Both the position numbers and the translations under genes were made by a program. A stretch of 64,000 nucleotides of DNA from assembly GCA_035772735.1 (NCBI GenBank), contig JASDFA010000001.1, forward strand, positions 134,727,001-134,791,000, written 5' to 3'. This DNA comes from Datura wrightii. Its lineage: Eukaryota; Streptophyta; Magnoliopsida; Solanales; Solanaceae. Shown one piece after another: positions 55,658 to 64,000 of the stretch (position 1 is the stretch's first letter; every line of letters begins with the position of its first letter). A model generated the notes under the pieces. It made no database searches, was not told the DNA's origin, and saw only the letters and a program-made list of their open reading frames with translations.

Positions 55658-57410
55658 TTATTTAGCCATCATATCTATCTCAGCTTCCCAGGTAACTCCC
55701 TCAACAAGCTGATTCCTCCACAAAACCTTTTTTGAAGCTACTTCTTTGTTTCTCAACCTAAGAACCTGATGATCAAGGTCCTCAACTGGCACCTCCATAT
55801 AGCTAAGGTTATTCTACACATCTACGCTCTCCACTAGAACAACCAAATTCGGATCACCAATGCACTTCTTCAACAATGATACATGAAAGACTGGATATAC
55901 CAAAGCCAACTACACTGGTAGCTATAACATATAGGACACTTTTCCACCACGTCTCACAATCTGGTTGGGACCAATGTATATGGCTTTCCTTTCTTTCCGA
56001 ACCTCATCACCCCTTTCATGTGAGATACCTTCAAGAATACCCAATCATCAACTTCAAACTCAAGTTCTCTCCGTCTAACATCAACATATCCCTTTTGATA
56101 ATTCTGAGCTATTTTTAGCCTTTCTCTAATAAGTGAAACTTTCTCCATAGCCTCATGAACTAAATTTGGCTCAATCAACACAGCTTTACCTACCTCAAAC
56201 CCACCAATAGGCGATCTATATCTCCGCCCATAAAGAGCCTCAAACGAAGCCATCTAAAGGCTGGAGTGGTAGCTTTTATTGTATGCAAACTAAATGAGAG
56301 GTAAATGATCATCCCAACTAACTTTAAAGTCAATCACACATGATCTAAACATATCCTCAAAAGTTTGAATGGTCCGCTCGGCCTGACCATCTGTCTGCGG
56401 GTGAAAGGTTGTGCTAAGCTTGACCTGAGTACCGAGTCCCTTCTAAAATGATCTCAAAAATTGCGAGGTGAAATTAGTGTCTCTATCTAATATGATGGAA
56501 AAGGGAACTCCATGCAACTAAACTAACTCCCGAATGAATAATTTTGCATACTCCTCAGCATAATCTGTAGTCTTAATCGGTAGAAAATTAGCTTCTTTAG
56601 TCAACCTATCTATAATCACCCAAATAGAGTCATACTGTTAACTTGTGCGAGGTAAAACTATAATGAAGTCCATATTGATCTCTTCCCACATCCAAGTGGG
56701 GATACTAATCTCTTCTAGCACACCTCCAGGTCATTGATGCTCAACTTTCACTTGTAGACAGTTCGGACACCTAGCCACAAACTCGGAAAGGCCTTCTTTA
56801 TGCCATTCCACCAATAGACTTCCCATAGGTCATTGTACATCTTGGAGGCACCTAGATATATAGAATATTGGGAACCATGAGCCTCATGAAACCTCAAATC
56901 ATCAACGCTTGGAACACACCAACTACCTTGATATCGAAGTACTCCATCTCCACTTGGGAGAAGACCTCTACCTTATAATTCTAAACCACTTCCTTCAACT
57001 TTACCTAAATAGGTTCCTTATCTGGTCTAGCGTTGACCTTAGACACCAAAGAACATTCTGAACCATTCTAAACAATAGAACCACCATCAGTCAAATCAAC
57101 AAGGTAAACTTCTAGTCGTGCAAGCCGATGCACATCCTTCACAACCTCTTTCTTTCCATCTTCCACATGAGAAACAATCTCCATGGAAAGCCTACTAAGG
57201 GCATCCGCCATTACGTTAGCCTTGACCAGATGATAAAGGACACTCATGTCATAGTCCTTGAGAAGCTCTAACCACCTCCTTTGTCACAAATTCAGGTCCT
57301 TCTAAGTACTGTAGGCTCTTATGGTCTATGAACACATCTACATGCATGATAATGCTCAAACCATACCTCCTACCGAAGTATGAAGTCGGCATTGTCAATA
57401 AAGAACCCAA
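55658..57410 (-). pseudogene. B3 truncated pol: RNase H end, integrase, chromodomain
   Basis: Third copy of the truncated B pol with the same extent as B1 and B2. The C-terminal integrase frame 55954-56253 reads YGRRYRSPIGGFEVGKA and MKGVMRFGKKGK. The core GQAERTIQTFEDM is near 56370. It has more private substitutions than B1 against B2. Confidence 0.8.
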
Positions 57411-58917
57411 CTAAGAGGTTAAGGTCGAACCCGCAGGGAATATGGAAGAGCTAGACTAAAGCCAGTAAGTGAACTTGTTGGGTAGTTACTCCAAATTGGG
57501 GGTTATAAAGAAAACAATAATTAAAAACACTGTTAAAACCTTGGTTAAAATCAAGAATAAAAGATAACTAGGGTTTTGTGTTCCCCATGGATTTATAGCT
57601 GCTTCGGGTATACATACGTGATCATCACCAATGCTTACTTGTAGAACTAATAACTTAGGTTCGTTCAAATGACTGGTCCGTCCTGATTGAATGACTATGC
57701 TCAATCACCGGGTCAGGTCTCATAAGTGTTTCCAAATTAACCGTTATCAATATGTCCCAAATTTAACTATCCTGCGACCACAACTCAAGTTAATACAATG
57801 ATCATCAAGATCAAGGCTTTGTTGTAATTCTCTTTTCCTAATCTCTACCTCTCTAGGCTCAAGCAAGTAAAGAATTCGGGCATGTCCTAACGTTGTACAC
57901 CATTAAGAAAAGTTTAAGCATGAAGAGAATACAATACAAGTGTTTTGCATTGGTTCTAAATCACTTTTATGAAACCGTAGCTTCTTAATCCACCATGGTT
58001 CCAATAAGCCTAGTTATAGAGGTTTTAGCCTCTCTTAGTTGAAAGATTGTGATTTGCATTCATGATTAAATACATAAATCAATACTTACATTTATGGATG
58101 AGAGAAAAACTTCTATGTATAAATCAGAAAAATCCTCAAGAACAAAATACGAAGATCAAGAGAAAGTTAAGAAAAGGTTGATCACAAGTCGAACAACTCA
58201 ATCTATCTTCTAACCCTCAATTCTCACGTCCTATAATTAGTTGAAATTTTTTCTATCTATCTCTTTCTTATTTCTAATGAAAATAAAACATAAAACATAT
58301 TTATATAGACATAAAAATCCTTTTCCTAGGTTAATAGGGTAAACTTCCATATTTCAAGCCGCTTGCGTCACGACCTGTCCTATAACCCGTAGCAGGTGTC
58401 GTTGGCTGGCTGAAATTTGGCTATGTGTTGGACCTTGGTACGACTCATACATGCTTCCTACGAGTCGTATTGTTCTTCCATAGCTTGAATCTAAGACTTT
58501 GTATTTTTTTTTGAAGTTCTTCATGAGTGCTAAAGTACAACTCGTACCTTGATGCCATGACTCGTACTGTCTATCCGTATCAAGAGTCAGCCTCTTGTGC
58601 AAATCTTCTAAATCTTTCCATGACTTCTACTCTACGGCCCGTACAAGCATTATATGACTCGTACTGAGAGTTATATGATGCACTTTTCGTCCTTAGCCTT
58701 CTAAAACTTCTCATGACCTGCAGTACGACTCATAGCACCATCTTATGGCTCGTACTAAGAACTGTGACTTAAGCCTATTTTCTGTCCTTCAAGCTATCTT
58801 TTGCCCATTCTTTCTCCAACACCTATTTATCATGTAACCAATGAAAAAGTGCCTTATATCCATATAAATATACCTAAGTCCACACTATTTTCTTAGTTTT
58901 GAGTGTCGAAGTGTTTT
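57411..58917 (-). repeat. D3: Athila-like LTR relic
   Basis: Third copy of D, starting in the CCGCAGGGAATATGG segment. The GACTCGTAC-rich part is at about 58430-58760. The minus frame 58354-58602 is incidental. Confidence 0.45.
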
Positions 58918-60600
58918 TGTTATACCCCGAGAGCTCAAAAGATCAGACCCGAGAGTTGAAATAGGAAAATTCTGAAATTGATGTTTTAGGCACAGGACGA
59001 GTCATGGGACGACTCGTGAGGACAGCCCATGAGTTGTCAGGTGACTTATGGGGAAGGCTAGTGAAGAGTTGGGATGTTTTGAGGATAGTGTCCCCATGCA
59101 CATGGCAACGAGTCATGGCCAGGCCCCATGAGTGGATAGGTCAGATGTGGGGTGAGGGAGGAGGATGAGAAAAGGAAGGAACTAGTGTACTTCACGAGTG
59201 GTGACCACGAGTCATGGTCAACCACCATGATTCGTTTGGTTCCCTATTACCAGCCAAATGATCAATTCAAGAGTTTGAGGCAATGCATTTAATAATTGGT
59301 GAATACGAGTCGTGGTCACCCCTAATGAACCATTATGTGACCCATTACGACCCCAGGAGATTTGAAAAGTAGTGTACTGGACAACGAGTTTTGAGGCTAA
59401 TCTGTATTAAATTACTGATGCTATATGCTGTCTTACACTGTTTCTAGCTGCTGGACTTACTGCTACCTGACCTTTATCTGTCTATCTAATTATATCTGAA
59501 TATAACTCAATATATAAAATGTACCATCTACTACTGGATACAATCTCAACAGATGAAATACGTATTGCCTAATTATCTATTATTCTGATTATCGCATGAT
59601 ACGTAATAATATACTAGCATGCTTGCTGGAATTTGTACTAAAATCGTTCATGTACGCTGGGTATCTGCTAATAGCGTTTATTCTATTTATTTTCTACCCT
59701 GTATTTCCTGGCTTGCCGAAAGAATAACTTTACATACCCGGTTTTTGAGTACCCGACTGACCATGTGATTTCCGTCGGTACTTCTGCTGTTTCTCCCAAC
59801 TACATTCATATACACGTCAATTAGAACTAAATACATTAATATTCGGGAGAAATTGTCACTTTTGATGTATATATTGATCATGGAAAGTGAGATTTACGAA
59901 GTAAATGTTATAATGATGAGATATTATGATGTAAAACATGATTTGAAATTACCCATGTCCATAATTCTATCTTCAATGAGAATAGAGCAATTATAAGCAT
60001 GATAATGCTTTAGTAAATGCCCACATGTTGATTTCAAATGATGATTTTCCTGAAATAAGCTTACCGCATTGTTTTGGAGTGAAATCTCCCAAATTCCATA
60101 TTTTAGCTTGTGGTACGTTTGAGTTAAATATTCTTATGTATAGCTTACCACATTATTTTGGAGCAAGGGCTCCCAAGTATGTTCAGCTTGTGCTATGTTT
60201 TAAACTAAACTTTTTCATATGCATGAATTTGATTGAGATGTATGTTGTTATTGAGCTTCATTTTCATACGATGTTGAGTCTATGCATGATTTCATGTTGA
60301 GCATCATCATAGATGATGTTGAGCTCATTATATATGATGTAGAGCATATGCATGTTTTTGGGAGAAGAGTCTAGCACCGAGTAGGCTAAGGGTCGATCAT
60401 CCTATGCCTCAGAACTACATGCCAATATAGGTTTATACTATTATTTGTCTTGGGACCTCCCTTGTGAGCTTTCCCCTTGCTGAATGGGCCTTCAGCTTGA
60501 TATCGATATCATGGTAGAGTCCTTAGCCATGCCAAGGTTTTGGACGGCTCTTCCCACTTGAGTGTGTTAGTCGTGACCACGTAAGCTCTATCGTGGTATG
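58918..60600 (+). repeat. C1 LTR unit (block X3), part replaced
   Basis: Copy of C1. Between about 59393 and 59875 the expected sequence (X1 about 19600-20150) is missing and unrelated-looking DNA takes its place. Similarity resumes at TTGATCATGGAAAGTGAG. Confidence 0.65.
59393..59875 (-). mobile_element. Fragment of another Tekay-like LTR inside C1 of X3
   Basis: Reads like an inverted, diverged A-type LTR: TGCTGGAATTTGTACTA, then CTGGCTTGCCGAAAGAA and CTTTACATACC in the order and spacing of 63890-63960. No TSD or LTR ends are seen, so it is a captured fragment. Confidence 0.5.
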
Positions 60601-62325
60601 TGTTATACCCCGAGAGCTCAAAGATAGGAACCGGAAGTTTAAACAGGAAAATTGTAAAATTGATGTTGCAGGCATAAGACTAGTCGTGGAACGACTCGTG
60701 AGGAGACCCCATGAGTTGTCAGGTCAATCGTGGGGTAGAGTTTGACTTTTTATAGGAGGATGACCAGTGTACCTAACAGATGGGACCCCACGAGTCGTGG
60801 CCAGTCCCAACGACTCATGAGGTGAGTCATGAGAAAGCAGGTTGAAAAGTTAGGCAGTGTACATAATGGAATGTGACCACAAGTTGTGGTCTCGAGAAAC
60901 GAGTTGTTAAGTCATCCGTTACGAGCCCTAGTAGTCATGTAATCTAGTGCACTTAACGGGCGACTCGACGAGTCATTGCCCATCCTGACGAGTCGTCAGG
61001 ACATCCGTTAGGGTCACCTGACAATTATTTTGTGTGAAATAGTAAGGGCTTTTTAGTAATTTACTAAGTTCCTAAGACTTACACTACGTCATTTAAGGCT
61101 CGTTTTAGTGGGTTTTAAGTAGGGTAAAATCCATCCTAAGCCATTATTCTCCTGCACACAAGTTTGAAGGTTTGAAGAGGATATTCAAGGCAAAATCTCA
61201 AGGTTTCCATTGGATATCAGCTTGGACTATTAGAGGGTGTTAGAACTCACCATTCCCAGGTATGTAAGGCTATGAGTGGGTGTCTACTTACACACCCATT
61301 CCCAATTTCTATCAATCATGATAAATTGTATATGATCAAGTATGGGGTTTCTACCCAATTGCATAATTCTTCAATCTCGATACATGGGTATAATTAGATA
61401 GTATTTATATTGATGATTTATCAAGCTTGGGAGGATTCTAAATTGTTTTCCATTATAAAAATCATTTTCTAAAATTTTAATCTAAAACGCCCATGGGTGA
61501 AGAGTTCATAAAAGAGGTTATTTATGGTAAATGTGTGATGATGATGAAGTTGATGATGAAAAGCATGTTTCCAAAACTACCCATGATTATGTTGATGTTT
61601 TCAAAATGAAATTTTTAGACGCTAGTATGATAAAGCTTTGGGAAATGCCCGTATGATGATTTTAAGTGATGATTTTTCGGACATAAGTTTACCACGTTGT
61701 TTGAAGTGAAGATTCCTAATTTTTCATAAATTCTAGCTTGTGGTATATTGAGTTAAATACTCCTAAATTTAGCTTACCACATGATTTTGAGTAGATGCTC
61801 ACACCTATGAATTGAGCTTGTGGTATGTTTTGAAATAAAGCTTCTCATATGCATGAACGTATAATTGAGATGTATGTCATTATCGAGCTTTTCCAAAGGA
61901 CAATGGTGAGCTTCATTTCATATGATGTTGAGCCTATGCATGATTTCATCATTTAGCTTTGTCAATAGACAATGTTGATCTTCTTTTCATACAATGTTGA
62001 GTTATGCATGATTTCATATTGAGCTTCGTTGTTAGACGATGTTGAGCTTCGTTTATGTATGATCCAGAGCATTGCATATTTTTGAGAAGAGTCTAGAACC
62101 GAGCGGGTTAAGGTTTGATTACCCTATGCCCCAAAACTACGCACCAACATAGGTTTATATTATTATATTACTGGGACCTCCCTTGTGAGCTATCCCCGGC
62201 CTGATTGGCCATTCAGCTTGATATCAATATCATGGTGGCGTCCCTAGCCCTGGCAAGGTTTTGGACTTCTCTGCCCACTTGAGTGTGATAGTCGGGACCA
62301 GGCAAGCTCTATCATGGTATGTTAT
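60601..62325 (+). repeat. C2 LTR unit (block X3), uninterrupted
   Basis: Starts TGTTATACCCCGAGAGCTC at 60601. It carries the empty Ath2 site at 62281-62296 and ends GGTATGTTAT at the inverted A LTR, as in X1 and X2. Confidence 0.65.
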
Positions 62326-64000
62326 TGTCACGCCCCGCCTTGGGAGGCATGACTAGTAGCTGGTGGCCTACTAGGACCTGGACTGCTGGACAACTGAGCC
62401 TAAGCACTTCTGGTGCCAGGCTGGCTCTAATTCTTGATTGATGAAAACAACGGGCTATATAACGGCTGTAAATATAGCCTTTGAGCGACTAGGCCTATAG
62501 CCACCTATAGGAATATAACAGCTAACCAGAACAACTGGGCATAAGGGAACCTATGCGGGCCGACAAGGCCACCATGCTGACTAGTTATCACTAAAAAGTA
62601 TAATCATGTGTTGAACTGATCTGTGAACGACAAGGTCACCAACTGACAACTACACAAGGACCCACACAGCCATCACATGCAAACTGAAACATACATACGG
62701 ACCCACACGATCGGTACAACTAACCACAGGGAATATACAATCCACCATCCTCTTAGAATAATAAGATGGTCGGGACAGGGCCGCGGCCTACCCATACTGT
62801 ACAAACAAAAAGGGAAGTAAACATCTAGCTGTCAAGCTCTGGATGACAAGAGTTGAGGACTCTGTACGCTGGCTAGAACTACGAGGGATCTGCTCCTCGT
62901 CTATGAGTACCCACGGGCGAGTAATTTAGTGCCCCAAAACGGGCGTCAGTACCACTGGTACTGAGTATGCAAGCAATAACTGAAACTAACTGAAAGCAAA
63001 CAATAATACTAATAGATACTGAAGTAATAGGAGATGGGCTGAGACTGACTGAAAAGAGCATAACTTTACTGAAAAGAGTAAGAGTCATACCTGATAACAT
63101 GGCGGTCTACTTTCTATCTATTAATAACTAACACAACATACCATACAAGAACCTTACCAACCCCCATAAGCCGTAAGGTACCAACCACCACACAATCTAT
63201 ATACCCTTACCCAGGTCATACCCTCCACCTAGTAACTATGAGCATCCAATGGGCCCCTTGGGTATGCAACTTCGGCTCACTGGACCCCTGACTATAGTTG
63301 TAACTGAGTCTGGAGGACTCCTGAAATCTGAAATTTGAAATCTAAAATCTGAAATCTGAAATCTAAAAACTGTAACCTGCAGCCCCAGCGCAAGCGCTCG
63401 ACAGAGGGTGTGTATATTGCTGATCAGCCTAGTATGGGGAATCTGCATCCCATCTTCGTCCGCTGGCGGATGACATGCCACTCCATAGACGATGTATCCT
63501 CACCCTCTGGAGGGCGAGTCGACACAACTATTAACCCTGGGGCGGTCAAGGAAGCTCTAAGGGTGCCCAACACAGAACAATCATGTCTCCACAAATAGCA
63601 ATAAGCGCATGTAATATATATATACTGAATCTGATAATAATATTTATATTATGGTATTCTGTTCTGAATCTCATACTGAAATATACTGAATCTGATACAA
63701 AAATATGCTGAATCTGATACTGAAATATACTAAATCTGATACTGAGATATACTGAGTCTGAAATAATATTTTCGGAACATTCTACTGGGAATTATACTAT
63801 TTTACTGAGTTTCATGCTGAACATTGTATAATAATACTAACATGCTTACTGAACACATACTGAATATAATATACGGCTTCTGAAATAGTCTACTGGAATT
63901 TGTACTATTTAGCTATACTGGAACTACTAGCTTGCCGAAAGAAACTGGCTTTACATACCTCAACTGCCGACTTTCTGATTAACTGGCGTAGCTCAGCTAG
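62326..64000 (-). repeat. A4: minus-strand A LTR, continues past the window
   Basis: Starts TGTCACGCCCCGCC at 62326 and is collinear with 43946-45620. The 73-codon frame is open (62879-63100), 22-bp repeats at about 63670-63755. The window ends about 670 bp before the expected LTR end; a minus-strand element body probably follows. Confidence 0.85.

Noticed and set aside
1..64000. Host protein-coding genes, rRNA and tRNA genes
   Set aside because: Every long frame is explained by retrotransposon domains. tRNA-like matches are only the primer-binding sites next to LTRs. No exon-like non-TE homology was recognised.

Overview
This window looks like pericentromeric or otherwise gene-poor chromatin of a plant nuclear genome. 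I see no host gene, rRNA or tRNA. Almost every base can be assigned to nested LTR retrotransposons of the Ty3/gypsy superfamily. The Tekay/Del-type chromoviruses carry a chromodomain after the integrase and an initiator-tRNA-Met primer site. The Athila-type elements have a tRNA-Asp primer site and an Athila-like gag-protease. LTR style and protein variants fit an asterid, perhaps Solanaceae; that is inference and was not tested by search.

Families. A: Tekay-like, LTR about 2.35 kb, TGTTACACCCC...GTGACA. B: a second Tekay-like family, always minus strand, 5'-truncated to RNase H-integrase-chromodomain plus 3' LTR. C: 1.7-kb B-related LTR units (TGTTATACCCC...) in head-to-tail pairs. D: 1.5-kb Athila-like LTR relics. 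Ath1 and Ath2: two minus-strand Athila-type elements.

Layout. 1-4973 Ath1 (gag-pro only, its 3' LTR outside the window). 4974-5310 a B 3' end. 5311-5595 unassigned. 5601-14450 A1 (+), complete with TSD TTGTT. 14452-28184 block X1 (B1-D1-C1-C2), interrupted by the intact Ath2 (22563-28142, TSD TGTGA). 28185-35822 composite A2: inverted LTR fragment, then + strand gag-pol, then + LTR. 35824-43945 block X2. 43946-52308 A3 (-), its right LTR truncated and fused at 52308 to a + strand A LTR (52309-54290). 54292-62325 block X3. 62326-64000 a further minus-strand A LTR running off the window.

The main result is that X1, X2 and X3 are copies of one macro-repeat. Each meets a + strand A LTR at the same left junction (TTGTT) and a - strand A LTR at the same right junction (GTTAT). 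The locus therefore grew by tandem segmental duplication of an already nested retrotransposon block, followed by separate deletions inside the A elements between the X blocks. Ath2 inserted only into X1, after the duplication.

No element here looks autonomous. All A and B polyproteins carry stops and frameshifts. The best-preserved reading frames are a 292-codon A3 integrase with an intact HHCC and DD35E set, and an undamaged 310-codon ORF in Ath2 with two N-terminal zinc-knuckle-like motifs. The most interesting non-coding signal is a short hairpin with an AGGA loop beside the polypurine tract of three different families, with paired base changes in its stem.
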